Positions 31,410-44,270 are shown, counted from the first letter of the stretch. The stretch: 44,348 nucleotides of DNA from Neelides folsomi (GCA_034687125.1 JAQGBZ010000469.1:1-44348); one strand, 5' to 3'. The notes: generated by a model not told the origin, from the letters alone. Program-made: numbers and translations.

Positions 31410-33708
31410 TCATTGTCCAAGGATGGAATCCAAATCCTCCTTTATTGTTTTACATTCATGAGTTTCGTCTTCAATTAAATGTTCAAAGCAATTGGGGCAT
31501 TTAAAGTCATCGTTCGGTATTATAAAGATTTCATTTTCCAAATCTTCAGTCTTCAAATCTTCCGGATAATCTGCGTTAAAATGTAATGGAAATGAACAGC
31601 AGTAAACATTTTTATTATTATTAAAATGACTTTAATAATAATAATAAACTTAAAGGTTGATTTTTAATGCTAATAATTTAAGTAAAGTAAAAAATAGACA
31701 TTGTACCTTCCTCCTTAATTTCAATATCTAAATGAGATTCTAATAAATCAGACGCATTTTGAACATCTGTAAAACATTAAATTAATATTAATAAAAAATT
31801 TAGTTTGACATATATTAACATTGGAATTTATACTGTTTATACAAATATATTTGTAAAAAATAGCAAATATGAATTACAATTAGGTATTTTATATTGATCA
31901 ATTTTATAAACTTACAAGTTGAAGCGGAATTTGCAGTAATATCAATGTTGGGAATATTCGGTTTCACATCAACTTCAGTATTTTCAGTATCGGCAAGTAT
32001 TTGGCTTGGTGCCGATTTCTGAATATCCGATAAAAGTTCTTTTTGAGTATTATTTGGATAAGTGATTGTAACATACTCCGAGGGATTGTCAACATGATGA
32101 AAAAAATGACAATCGAATGATGTGAAATCTCTTGAAATAGAACCACAAGCCTTGCATTTACATGTCAAAAGGCTCTCTTCAAAATGGAATTTCAAATGAC
32201 TTGACATACTTTTCTTGTTATAATAATAAGCAAAACATTTTTCACATTGAAAAAATCCATCATTTGAGTGGCTGGCAAGATGAACACGCAAACTACGGAT
32301 TTTATCAAAAATTTGATCACAAAACTCACATTTGAACTCATTTTCAATATCGTGATTTTCCTTTAAATGAATTTCGAAAATTTCAGAGTTCAAGAAAATA
32401 TCTGAACAAATGTTGCACTTGAAATTTATTGACACCGTATACCCCTTATGGATCTGCATGTGCATTGTTAAATGACCAAGAGCCGAGAAATCTCTATTAC
32501 ATTCCACACATTTAAACTTTTCATACTTGGTCAAATTGGAGCCTTTTACAATTTTGTCATTTTCATCCTTAGTATTTTTGTTCAAATCCAGAAATTCTGA
32601 ACCTGTTGATAAAAAGAATTCACTAATTTTAACTGTTGATAATTCCTCATTCAAATGTGGTTTAATATTAAAATATTATATTCTAGAATAACTTAAGTGT
32701 ATTGTCATTTATAATTATAATTTATTAATTATAATTAATTGTTACAAATTACCTAAAGTGGTCTTTGTGGTATTGCTTCCATCTTCTAAAGAATTTCCCC
32801 TATTTAATAATTCCCCCCATGTCCATGAAGAATTTCCTCTCATAATTAACACAAACTTGGTAGGATTTTCCAAATGGATGTTTAAATGAATTTTATATTT
32901 CTCATAGCTGGTGAATTTAGAAGTACAGCTGTAATAAACGCATTTGTATAGAGTATTCTCACGTGCATGTGGTATTTTTTTATAGTGAACCAACATTCGT
33001 TTATGGTATTCGAAACTCTTTTTGCAATCTAAACATTTGAAAATCCCCACATTTTCGTGTTTTTGATAATGGAGATAGAAAATCCGATAGTTGGTAAATT
33101 TTTTATCACAAAATTGACATTTGAATAAACTTTCCATATTGTGGACAGCGGACAAATGAGTTTGAATTCCATCCGCGAAGGAGAAAATAATTGAACATTC
33201 TGTGCATTTATATGTCGCTTTTCTAATTAAACTTCCGACGTGAGTGAGCGTGTGGTTGTACAAACTTGCAAGAGACTCAAAATCCTCAAGACATAATTTG
33301 CATTGGTAAATATCGACATTGGGTTTAGTTCGCTTTGTTCCGCATTGTTCTGCGTGGATTTCAAATGTTGATTCATCGGTGAATGCCTTTTCACATTTTT
33401 GGCAATTGAATTCACTTTTATGTGAAATGGAATTTTCATTAGATGTGCCGATATCGTAAGAATTCGATTCTGTTAAATTAAAATTAATCAAATACATCAA
33501 TACAATTTGACTTTATGTAATTTGATACATTTTTATCCTCGTAAATAAAATGTCAAAATATATCTAACTTTAACTGGGTTAATTTAATTAATTTAATGGT
33601 CTTACCATCGTTTAAAGGTTTCTCAAAATTGTACGAAGATACATTTGTTGTTGAAATACTATTGGGAGTTAATTTATTATTTTTTATGGATCCGCTTCGT
33701 AAATTCAT
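31410..33708 (-). CDS. C2H2 zinc-finger protein with about 11 fingers
   Basis: Probable nuclear DNA-binding regulator. Five exons, 33708-33606, 33469-32753, 32602-31916, 31766-31707 and 31570-31410, close in phase to 575 aa. Exon 2 carries five to six fingers: CQKCEKAF (ends His/Cys), CKLCLEDF, CTECSIIF, CQFCDKKF, CLDCKKSF and an irregular CVYYSCTSKF. Exon 3 carries CVECNRDF, CNICSDIF, CEFCDQIF, CEKCFAYYY and CKCKACGSI. A last short CPNCFEHL...HEC sits in exon 5. Linkers are variable and not TGEKP, so this is not a KRAB-type array. The N-terminal 45 residues are Asn/Ser-rich and the C-terminus is acidic. Its start lies 270 bp from the divergent LRR gene. Confidence 0.88.
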
Positions 33709-33978
33709 TTTAGTTCAACTTAATTTAAGATAAGTACGTTTGCATTTTGCATTGACAATTTGTTTAAATAATTCGTAAAGGGTGAAAATAAGCGCAGTAT
33801 ATATCTTCGAGTTGGCGAAATCCACAAAACATTGAATCATATTGGGGTAAAATGCGAAATAGATATTTCATTTTTATCATTTCTATTTTTATAATCTAAT
33901 CGTAGGCAATCAAGTCTAGGATTTCGGTGTGAAACACAGGCTTTTCTTTTTTCCTTAATAAAAATATTAATTAAGAAA
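33709..33978. promoter_or_regulatory. Shared 5' flank of divergent zinc-finger and LRR genes
   Basis: The two ATGs face away from each other across only 270 bp, so this interval must hold both 5' UTRs and probably a bidirectional promoter. No single TATA or initiator stands out. Confidence 0.5.
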
Positions 33979-36749
33979 ATGGTAGATGAAAATTCAAATT
34001 TGTCGTTAATTCTAGATCAGTTAAAATTATTAAATTTAGAATTTGTTAAAGTAAATGAGAAGCTTTCCGGCCAAGATAGCAAATTAGATAGGGTTCTTGG
34101 CGACATTAAAATCATCAAGGCACAGCTGAACGGCGAAGGCGAAGACGTTCTGACATTGAATGACACTCACGTTGAACTTGAACATAATTTGGTGAATGAT
34201 TCATTAAATTCAAAAGAACCAGAAATCAAAGAGGTAGAAGTTATTGAAATTGATAAAGGAGAGATGAACGAAGTCGTAAGAATTTTTTATTTAATTCATT
34301 AAATTTCACACCGATAAATATATATTAATTTGTAAATTTCATGAAATAAATATTTTAATTAATCTCTATTATGAATTCAGGTAGAGAATGTAAAGCCATC
34401 CAAGAGTAGAAAACGGAACAAGAATAAAAAGAAATTTTACAAAATCCATTCATTCCAAGATATTTTTTCAATTAGTTTGGTAATAAAATAAATCAATAAT
34501 TATTATAACTCATACTTTGTACAGAAATTCAATCGTCAATTTCATTTTTTACTTATAGAAAATTATTAGTAATATTTAATGATTTAAACCTACATAAATA
34601 TTGTTAAGATATTCTTATATTATTTTTCAGATAAAGGAAAATATTGTCAAAAATATGAAAGTGGCCGAAATGAAAAATTTACGATTGGCTTCGAAGAAAC
34701 TTAACAAAGAAATGATGACTTCTTCAGTCTTTTTAAATCGAACTCGTCTACTCATCCGAGAAACTGAAATTAAAAAAATGGGGACAATCGACAACCTCCA
34801 CACAGTCAATCATTTGAGGAAAGTTTCATGGAAGAATTTGAAGATTGAAATGAATGACAAAGAAGGCAATGTCAATTTCCGATCCATCGACATCTTCAAT
34901 AAAATCTTCACGAATTGTGTTGACTTAATTCTCACTCGGAACCGAACTTTCGAAGGCGGAGAACCACCGATAAACGACAAAAAAGTTGAAAATTTATCCA
35001 ATTTCTTCATTTTCTTCTCATCGTTAAGAATTTTGGAAATGGACTATTTGTATTGTTACGCCTTCATGACCATGAATTTGAAACCGAACGAAATTCAAAT
35101 CCTTGGTCGAATTTTCGAAAATCTCCGTGAATTCAAAATTCAACCATCGCTGAATTGTCAGCGAGAGTCAATGAATCCGTTCGATCTTAAAAAATGCAAA
35201 ATAATGGAAATCTTTTCAAATATCAAAAATTTGATAAAATTCGAATTTCCCAGGGATAACTCACCGGCCGGAAGTTACAATGCGAGGTCATCCCATCGTC
35301 AAACTGATAAAGTCAACATTTTCCAAATCGGAATTTACAACTTTGCCGCTCAATCAATTTCAACAATTGTTTCTCTTGATTTGAATTTCAACGAATTTCC
35401 TGACATCACTGAAATGAATTTGGTTTTCCCCCAACTTAAATCCCTCACGTTGTCCGATTACTGTGATAAATATTTAAACTTTTTTGAAATTCAACCTCTG
35501 GAACAACTCGAATCACTTTCATTAACACTTTCAGTTTGCCAGGCCCATGTCGAAATTATCAAACGAAGATGTAAAAACTTGGAAAAATTCTATTTGGATT
35601 CTTATGGGATGAAGAAAGAAGTTGAAGGAGAAGAAGGTTATTATTTTGAATGGAAACATGATTTTCTCTCCTGTTTTCAAAATCTCAGCCAATTTAGTCT
35701 TCAATTTCCCATCGGCAAAAGGAGCGAACAAGTGAGGAAAAATCCAAACAATGGAACGATTTTGTCTCATTTGAATGTTTCTAAATTGGAAGAGTTGACA
35801 ATTCGCGGGATGAGCTTATTTGGGTTCCCTTCATTTAGTCAATTGGAAAATGGGAATTTGACCCGTCTTAGCCTCATTAAATGTCACAATTCCCTCAACG
35901 ATAAAAATTTACAATTTATCGCCAGGAATACGATTTTGCTCCAAGTTTTGGAATTTTCTGATTGTGACCAAATTACCGATTATGGAATTACTGGAAGAAG
36001 AAGGGGCGAGACAAAAATTAAAGTTCCTATATGTGAAATATTTGCCATTGACAATTTGAAGCAACTCAAAGTTCTGCGGATGATGTCGTGCAAAAACATT
36101 ACAAATTATTCGTGCACTTACGGAATGAAATTTAATAATTTAGAATTATTGGACTTAAGTTACAGAACTGAACATCAAACACAGGTAAAATATTACACGA
36201 TTTCATTTTTATTTTAAGATAAATCAATATGCAATTTTTAATTTAATTTATTTGTTTAATATACATTTGTTAATATTGATCAAATTCTAAAGAATATTTT
36301 TTAATTAATTTAATTTATAGATAACGAGTTTGGGCATTGCTATACTTTTGGAGAATAATCCAGCATTGAAGGAATTGTATATGTGCCATAGTCTCAAACA
36401 GGCATTACCGATCGCAGTCCAGAGAACATTGTTGGAATATGGAATCGGGGTTACTTTTTATGTAATTTAATTCAATATATCTAAATATTTACTAATAATA
36501 GATATTTAAGATATTTAAATTAATACTCAGTAAAGCGAAATATTTTTATTTCAGCCAATGGAAGTCATTCATCGACAAATGAGAGACCTTTATCGAAACT
36601 TGGATGATGAACAGGAGGAAGCTGACTTTTATGATAACATGACCGCGGAAGAATTAGCAGATTTTGCTGCAGCTGGTGATTATGCTAATTTTTGTGATCG
36701 TCAATATTCTGATGATGAAAGTGATAATGAAAAAGGAGAAGGAAATTAG
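33979..36749 (+). CDS. F-box-like / leucine-rich-repeat protein
   Basis: Probable substrate-recognition protein of an SCF-type ubiquitin ligase. Five exons, 33979-34275, 34381-34479, 34631-36184, 36321-36461 and 36555-36749, close in phase 0 to 761 aa. Residues 1-99 are acidic, with a likely coiled coil (LDQLKLLNLEFVKVNEKL). Residues 100-132 are very basic (KSRKRNKNKKK), a likely nuclear localisation signal. At about 130-165 an F-box-like helix pattern, FQDIFSISLIKENIVKNM then LRLASKKLN, lies where F-box proteins have it. From about 220 to 650 irregular LRRs follow (LKSLTLSDYCD, LEQLESLSLTL, LTRLSLIKCHN, LQVLEFSDCDQITDYGI, LKVLRMMSCKNIT, LELLDLSY), the last ones of cysteine-containing AMN1/FBXL type. 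The C-terminus is acidic (DDEQEEADFYD, SDDESDNEKGEGN). The F-box call is tentative; the LRRs are firm. Confidence 0.75.
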
Positions 36750-37429
36750 TATTGTCATTCATCAAAAAATCAAGTGTTCTGATTTTTACATATTATATTT
36801 ATAATATTTAATATCATTAATTAAGATTTCTTTTACTATCAACTGTTTAACAATTAATTAACAATCAATTATTATAGTAAGGATAAATGGCATTATTGAT
36901 ATATAATCAAAAAAATAATCTTGATATCCATATATATATGGTATTATGTATAAGTGTATTTTTCAATGATTTTCATCTTTTGGACGATTGTTAAATCCGG
37001 AAACGTTAAAGAGAACGATCTAACATTAAGAATATTTTATATAATTATAATAATTAATATATGGTATAATAGCCGTATCATATAAAGTGTTAAAACATGT
37101 TCCTATCTCATCTCTAATATTCATGTCAAATGTAAAAATAATAAAAGCTTTAAGATTAAGATTCTATTACATGTGACTGTATGACGTATGATCTCTATTT
37201 AGATATGCAAAATGATTAATTGTAAGTAAAAATTTGGTTCTAATTTGAATTGAAATTGATTTATTAAATAAATAAGGAAGATCATTACTATTTAAATTTT
37301 CACTTCAGAAGCTTTCTACAACCGATGTACATATTTGAGGTATGTGAAATGGAAAGCAGCAAACACCTGTAATTCCAGCACCTGTAATAAGCACATAGAA
37401 GATAGAAGATAGGAAAGATCAATAAAGGG
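36750..37429. other. Intergenic
   Basis: 3' flank of the LRR gene and distal 5' flank of the Na+/K+-ATPase beta gene. AT-rich, with no repeat or coding signal recognised. Confidence 0.4.
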
Positions 37430-37600
37430 GAAGGCGCATGTTTGGGTGTGGGTGGGAAAGAGGCGACGGTTGTGTAGAGACTCCGACAAGGCGTTTTCTC
37501 CTCACCTGCGCCCTGAAGACTCCCAAGTACTTCGATCCGAATCAATCCAGATCAGCTCGCCCTTCGACTGTCTCCACGATTCACACCTTAAGAGAATAAA
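37430..37600 (+). other. Probable non-coding first exon of the Na+/K+-ATPase beta gene
   Basis: This stretch is GC-richer than its surroundings and ends at a consensus donor (gtgagt at 37601). The coding exon downstream is preceded by an acceptor (ttaatttacag, ending 38143) and a 13-nt leader before the ATG, so an upstream untranslated exon is required. The left limit is a guess. A minus-strand frame here (37300-37545) shows no family resemblance. Confidence 0.5.
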
Positions 37601-38156
37601 GTGAGTTAAATAACATAATTATATACTCATTTTCAATCCTCTTCTTCAGTAGACATCTTTCCTATTAGCTGTCATATATTTAGTTTTAAATTCACCGACT
37701 TCTACGGTCATTCATTTATATTGTCCGGAATTTTAAGATAAAGTTTGTTTAAGGTTGGAATATTATTTCAGGATCCATAAACGAAATATATTTATAAGAA
37801 ATAATTTCAATTTCTTATTACTGATATATTGAATTTTTACAAAATCTTTTTATTTTATCCAAAGTTAGTCAATTTAGTATTTTTAGTGATTGTTATAAAC
37901 TAACGATAAGTATATTTAAATCATTTTTACCGCTCTATACGTATTGATGAATTGCACACTGATGCATTTTGATTTTATATTATTAATTAATTAATTTTTA
38001 TTTTGTTTAAACCCTATTTATATAAATGCAATGTTATTTATCTTTAAGATTAAATAATTGATGCACTATTATAGAAATTTTTAAATTTATCATTGGTTTA
38101 AGAACATTTAATAATATTTTCATAATTACATTTTAATTTACAGAAAGGAATTAATA

Positions 38157-39836
38157 ATGTCGGAGAAGAATAATAAAGGAAGCTATTCGCCATCAAAGGA
38201 CCGCGGTCCTCCTGCCAAAACTGGATTCATGAATTTCCTATGGAACTCCGAAACGAAGGAGTTTCTTGGGCGAACCGGAATGAGTTGGAGTAAGTGCAAA
38301 TATCTAACGATTCATTAAATTAATGATAATGAGCATAGAAGGAAAATGAGTACACCACAATTATAATCTCGGCTCAATTAACATATAATAGCTTATGTGT
38401 TCTAAATTGCCATATAAGTAATATCTTATCCATTATACTTATTTACTACATTTTGATAATAAAAAGGCAATTAACTCATTAGAATTATATATATACACCA
38501 TACAATACACGCATACATATTGTATATATCGTAGTTAATTTACTAAATGTATAGTATTAATATTAATTTAGGATTTAAATAATCATAATATTAATCTTTT
38601 TTTTATTTTCTAGCTAAAATCACTGTTTTCTACATCATTTTCTTCGCTGGTCTCTCAGCCTTTTTCGGTCTCATGCTTTGGATCTTTTACCAAACTTTGG
38701 ATCCAAATCAACCGAAGTGGATTGGAAATAATGGTTTGATCGGGAGCAATCCCGGCGTTGGGTTCAGGCCGATGCCCGACCAAGACAAAAATGTTGAATC
38801 GACCCTCATTTGGTACAGAAGGAGCGATCCAAATGACAGGGCTTTCTGGGCTGATCAACTTGCTAAATTTGTTGACCGTAATTACTTTACTTTTAATCAT
38901 AAAAAATTTTAAGCTCATTTTATATTACATGCCTGTATATTTAACCATTTAACTTCATTATTTAACCATCAAATCGGTAAAATGTTTATTTATCAATTTT
39001 AGTCTAATTATTTAGAAGATAACATTACTAACAACTTAATTTTTATTGTTTAATTGTTACAGGTTATGATCAACAAGCGACTTCTGGTTCCGAAACCTCT
39101 GAATGTATGTCGATCAAAGAACGGGCAAGCAAAGGTCGAGCGTGCAAAGTTGATACGACAAAGTTTGGGCCTTGCAACAAAGGAAATACATTTGGATACG
39201 AAAAGGGAGAGCCTTGTATCCTAATTAAACTTAACAAAGTCAGTTTATAAAGGAATTAAACTACAAATACAATACATAATATTACAAGCAATTAAATATT
39301 AAAGTATTGATAAATTTTCAGATTTACGGGTGGATACCAGAAATTCTTTCAGTAACTGACAGGGAAGACGCCAAGGAGTTTGAGAAGTTGGCTCCAGAAG
39401 TGAAGGATCACGTGAATGCACAAAACAATTCTGGAAATACCAACAACCTCGAAATGGTTTGGATTTCTTGCGAAGGAGAAAATCCAGCTGACAAAGAAAA
39501 TATTGGACCGATTAAGTATTGGCCCCAACCTGGAATCCCTGCATACTATTTCCCATACTTAAAACAAAATGGATACCAGACGCCTTTCATTTTTGTTCAA
39601 CTTACTTCACCCACTGGTAAGAATACAAGACAATTAAATAATTTTAATAAACTTTTAAATAATATAATTCAAGTCGCTAATTTTTAAATTTTAATTAAAT
39701 ATTAATTAAGATTTAATATTTTAATTTAATAGCCGGTGTCCTGATTAACATTGAGTGCAAAGCATTTGCCAAAAACATCATCCCAGACCGAACTCAACGC
39801 CTCGGCTCAGTCCATTTTGAACTCATGGTCGACTAA
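38157..39836 (+). CDS. nrv: Na+/K+-ATPase beta subunit (nervana type)
   Basis: Type II membrane glycoprotein that escorts the catalytic alpha subunit to the plasma membrane and modulates K+ affinity; beta subunits also act in septate junctions. Five coding exons, 38157-38289, 38614-38877, 39063-39238, 39322-39616 and 39733-39836, close in phase to 323 aa. The cytoplasmic tail has [18 protein letters not shown] and SWTKI. The single TM is [20 protein letters not shown], followed by FYQTLD. The ectodomain has GFRPMP, STLIWY, paired cysteines ([38 protein letters not shown]) and the C-terminal [20 protein letters not shown] immunoglobulin-like strand. It ends [10 protein letters not shown]. An upstream untranslated exon is inferred from the acceptor at 38143. 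Family assignment is very secure; nrv1/2/3 orthology is not resolved. Confidence 0.95.
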
Positions 39837-41285
39837 ATCTCGGTCCCGCGTTTTTAGTCTTCTTTAAATGTAATTCTATCAATCATGTTTAAATAATTGT
39901 TCATTTTAGAGATCGAAACATTATTCTACATATGCAGATAGATATCTACAAACTATGCCTACCTATAGAGCTAATTAAATATGAATAATCTCCACAAGCC
40001 ATTGAATGGAAGTAACAAATTATGAAAAAGTATTCTTCAAATTTAATTTATTCTTCCTTTCGTTTATTCTTCCTTCTTCAATGGAGGATTTCTTCAATAG
40101 TGTTCAAATCGAGGACAAAATTGAGCAAATGAGCTCATTGTCAGTAATTAGAGATATTTTAATGTATTTATGGTTGTATTATACTTCTTGTGTACTTAAC
40201 ATTACCTTTAAAGTATCCTTTACAGCAAACATTTAAAATGGTAATTTTGGTTTAATTCAATAATTAACATTATTTAAATGTTTTGTTCATGTTGAAGGTT
40301 ATTTGCTAGTATTAAAATTGTACTTACATGTGGTTGTGGAGGAAAGGCCGAAAGTAAATTAAATTTAAATTGTTAAATGCTTTACAATTCCAATATTGTT
40401 TATATTTAATTATTAGTCGTTAATGGAAGAGACTTTAAAATCTCCCCTTTGAATGAACAATCAATCTTGTTTGCTTCATTTTATTTAATCTTAAATGTTG
40501 AATTATCACTATAAGAATATGGTGATAACTAACATTATGTTTACTTATTGTGTGAAATGAAACTGTAAATGAATGCATTCTTAAATATGGGATTTGAACC
40601 TCATAACTTGAACTGTTTAAATATTAAATTTTATTGTGATTATTTAGTTACTATTCAAATCTTAACATTCTTTGTTTCCATTTACTTATAGAATTCTTTT
40701 GTTATGCGAGAACTTTTTTATTTTAAAGATTTAAAGTGGTAGGAATTTATAAAGTAAGAAGTCAAAATTGTAATCCGATATTTGTGTAAATTTGTTTTGC
40801 TGATGAACCGATGTATTGGGAAAACATTTTCAGTATTTAAAAGACTCAACTCTCACATGAGCCTTCTTCTATTATACAAGCAATATTGTATTATTATTCT
40901 GATATATCTGTATTACCTGAATCTGAATATTATTTCAGGTATTAAGTTCAAAAATGCATTATGAGAAAATTGTAGACAATTTGCTATTCAATATAATACA
41001 GAAATAATAATGACATGGTAAATTATCATTGTACGTGAATACAGTTAATGGTTATTCGTTTTTGAATAAAAATATCTACAGATAAAGTTGATCATTCATT
41101 TGTCCTTCATGGGGAGATTTATTATTCTTTTACGTTAGTTAGTTAGTGTATTTTTTAGTTAGTTAGTTATTTAGTGTATTTTTTAGTTAGTTAGTTAGTG
41201 TATTTTTTTAATATAGGTACATATTAAATACAACCAATTTTTATGGATATTATTTAATTAAGGAATTATTCTTTGATTAATTTTC
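39837..41285. other. Intergenic / 3' UTR
   Basis: The 3' flank of the ATPase beta gene. Small frames at 40006-40236 and 40782-40964 have no signal peptide, family motif or splice context and are probably chance. The minisatellite at 41134 is listed separately. Confidence 0.4.
41134..41210. repeat. Short minisatellite, (ttag)n-tgtatttttt, three units
   Basis: Three imperfect units of gttagttagttagtgtatttttta, each with a different number of TTAG words. The middle unit has a ttat variant. TTAG words recall the insect telomere repeat TTAGG, but the period is wrong. Confidence 0.8.
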
Positions 41286-41709
41286 TTAATAACTTTTAGC
41301 AGTGTATTTACAAGTGGCTTCTCCTTCTGTGTCACATTCAGCTCCAATTGTCCATCCATAGGAAGATCCGCTATATGGGTTATTACGTTTACAGCAATTA
41401 AGAACAGCGTCAATCCCATTTTGACAATAACCGCGACAATTATTTCTGTCCAAGCTTACTTGACAGTTTCCTGCAATTGATTTTAATATTTTTTGTTGAC
41501 AACAATTTAAATTATAATCAATATAAATCAAATTGAATTCTGTGCAAATTTATAATTTAATAAGGTTTCCAAATTCCAATGATAGTATTTTACACAATGA
41601 TAATGATAGTTAATAATGCAAATAAACATAATTAATAATAAATAGGTGATTTACCAACATGTGCCAGAGTTATAATCAAAAGCCCGAGTATGATGAAATA
41701 TTTATTCAT
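41286..41709 (-). CDS. Small secreted cysteine-rich peptide
   Basis: Two exons, 41709-41655 and 41470-41286, join in phase to 79 aa. Exon 1 is a signal peptide (MNKYFIILGLLIITLAHV). The mature part is about 61 aa with seven cysteines: NCQ, NNCRGYCQ, LNCCKR, AECDT and ATCKY, plus a Gly/Ser/Tyr-rich loop between the CC pair and the sixth Cys. Secretion and a disulphide-stabilised fold are strongly suggested. The odd number of cysteines implies one free thiol or a dimer. The family is not recognised; antimicrobial, venom-like, salivary or cuticle roles are all open, and I do not assign one. The gene stands alone, about 1.4 kb from its nearest neighbour. Confidence 0.7.
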
Positions 41710-42799
41710 TTTATTTAAAAATATTTAAATAAATTCGAATATGGAAAATAATAAAAAGTATGTGTACGTATATCTTTCACTATAAGAATATTGTAAATAA
41801 GAATATTAATTAACACAGTTGGCTTAATTAAAATATTTTCTAATACTAATAACTTGGCTTAATTAAAATATTTTCTCGGTTTATATACTCTTGGGCTGGC
41901 CTGGATGACCATGAAATGAATATTTAATTAGATTTAATCAAGATTTAATAAAAAAAGTAATCAAGGTATATATTGGTATTTTCGTATAACAAATCATATA
42001 CCTAATCATATTTATTTTACACACCAATAACTTGCTCACACAGCACTGGGAATATTAGATAATGCTTTTTTACATGTGTTTTGTGTTGAGTATTGAGTCT
42101 ATTGAGTATACTGTATATGAGTAATATTGAGTAGGTTTGTGTTAAAGTTAACAATTAAAACATTGTATTGATACTTGTATTAATACATAAATTTCCTTAT
42201 TCGTATATTTTTGTTGTTCTGTTAATTTACAATTCTGAGAATCTTAATTTTTATTAAAGAATTTATAGCTAAATGAGATTTCAAAACAGGTTGTACATAA
42301 TTTTTGTCTTGAATTAAAAATGAATCTTGTTTGGTGAGACGCTATTTAATCATTCAATATATAATTATATTCATTCACTTAGTATGGGTAAAATTATTTG
42401 TCTAAAATTAAAAATGGTTGAACATAATTATTTGTGAAATAAGCAAAAGATGATTTTCAGATTTACAACTCACAATCAAATCACAATTAGTTTGAAAATT
42501 CACTGATATTTATATCTTGTTCAAACATCTTTTTCATGAAGAAAGTTCATTGTTGATCGTTAAAAAATATTGACAATTTGTGGATTTAGTTATATAATGA
42601 TAAAGTCTTTTTAAAGTTGATATAATAAATTGATAATCTGATGTTAAGTAACAAAATTTTAACAAATTGAAATATATATATATATAGACAATAATATATA
42701 TATATATAACATAATTGTATATTGACAATAAAATATATAAAATTTCTGACACTGAAATTATATATTTAATTAAATAGCTTCGACTTTGTTTTGGAAACC
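41710..42799. other. Intergenic with AT microsatellite
   Basis: Upstream DNA of the cysteine-rich peptide and 3' flank of the next zinc-finger gene. It has a direct repeat of cttaattaaaatattttct (near 41823 and 41858) and an (AT)n run at about 42671-42708. A minus-strand frame through the AT run (42534-42971) is a shadow of low-complexity DNA. Confidence 0.5.
42671..42708. repeat. (AT)n microsatellite
   Basis: Two blocks of alternating A and T, interrupted by gacaata. Confidence 0.9.
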
Positions 42800-44270
42800 T
42801 TAATGATACTTTGACATATGGAGGTTCATTGCCTTTTTCTTGCGAAATGTTATATTGTATTCTTTGCATTCCAAGTTCTTGGTAGATTTTAATGGATTCA
42901 AAAATCCGCAAAATACTTCGTGTGCATTTCGCACATCGTGGGATATAAATTTTTTTGAACATTTTTGGCATTTGATTTTAGACTTTTCATTAGCACATTC
43001 ATGGTTCGTAAATTCTGCCTTTAAATAAAAAAAATTTGAGCATTTTTTGCAAGTATATTTGGTTATTGTGAGCGTTAAACTTCTTTGATGAACCTTAGAT
43101 GCTCCGCTAAAATTTCTGATGACGATTCGCTCTCGTGGTTGTATTGGTTTATTTGGGATATTAGGAACTTGAGTTGCATCGGTATTTGTAATTTGATTGG
43201 CGTTCAATATCGGAGTTTTAGAAGTCACATTTAGTGAAGAGTTCTGATGAAAATTTGGAATTTCACATCTGACGTTCCTTTCATTGACAATTTTAGGGTC
43301 TTTGTAATAAGTGATTGCTCTGAAAGGAAGACAAATCCGATTTTGCACTGTTTGGGCTGTCACGGTCACAACATCCATAGCTAAGGGAATAAAAAATTAA
43401 AATGACTTAAAAATAATTATTAGATAGAATTAAAATTATTAAAACATGATATAAATTTCATTTGAAATATTTAGTATGAACAAAATTTATACGCATTTCC
43501 GATGGAATCGTCTTATGGCGTCTCGTCATATGATTTTTTAAGGCATCTTCAGAAATAAAAGTGTATGGACACTCATTACACTTTTTACTAGGCAATATAA
43601 AATCATAAATATCAAATAATTTAAGTAATTTAAAGAGACTTCACGATAAAAATTTATTTTATTAGATTATTAACTATATGGATAAAATTAAAAATAACAT
43701 TTTACTTACGGTTCGGAGTATTTAACACTCAAGTAGTTTATTTCCATAATGGAAATTGGAATCCCATTATTTTCATTTTGTATGCACAAGGGGTTGAGCG
43801 CATTTTTCGAAATGACATTTGAAGTTTTTTCTCTGAATTACAGAGAAAAAAATTAATTCGATCCCAACGATTTGTAAATTACTAACAAGTTATAAAAAAT
43901 CTATTATTAATATAAATTAATTTACCCATTCTAGTCGATTACCCCGCCGGGTGTGTTCAAGAAATCGGCTGAATTTATGCCAATTTGGTTCGATGTGGAT
44001 TTGTTGGTGTTATCAACGTCAATATTGACACAATGAGTAATTGGACAATTTCGAATCTCCTTTAATGGCGATTTGGAAGGAGCTGGAGGAGGATTTGAAG
44101 AAAGTAAAATTGAAATGTCATCGTAATCGTCAAATTCAGCTCGATTCAAATGATATGAATTCCTGAAATAAAATAATAGAAAATATAATTAATATTTATT
44201 AAAGTCATTACAAATAAACTCCGATGTTATTTTCGTGCAAGGGGAACGGCAAGGGGTCGGTAAGGACATT
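42800..44270 (-). CDS. C2H2 zinc-finger protein, 5' end outside window
   Basis: Probable nuclear protein. Exons in transcript order are 44270-44212, 44162-43943, 43832-43710, 43587-43493 and 43380-42800, with stop at 42800. The N-terminal exons are acidic and Ser/Pro-rich (RAEFDDYDDISILLSSNPPP). The first C2H2 finger is split by an intron (CNECPYTFISEDALKNH...RRH). After an Asn/Thr-rich linker come CKKCSNFF...HEC, CQKCSKKF...HEVFC and a last CKEYNITF...H...H finger that has lost its second Cys. Most junctions close in phase. The one between 43943 and 43832 does not (the donor leaves phase 0, the next exon needs two carried bases), so there is a missed micro-exon, a different boundary, or a lesion there. 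The first exon starts in phase 0 after an acceptor, so the start codon is beyond the right edge. Confidence 0.65.

Noticed and set aside
37300..37545. Minus-strand frame over the putative first exon of the ATPase beta gene
   Set aside because: It is open because the region is GC-richer. No motif was recognised, and the + strand non-coding exon explains the base composition better.
41134..41210. Interstitial telomere repeat
   Set aside because: The words are TTAG, not the arthropod TTAGG, and are interrupted every 10-16 bases by tgtatttt.
42534..42971. Minus-strand frame through the AT microsatellite
   Set aside because: The translation is mostly Tyr/Ile from (AT)n and overlaps the real zinc-finger exon in another frame.
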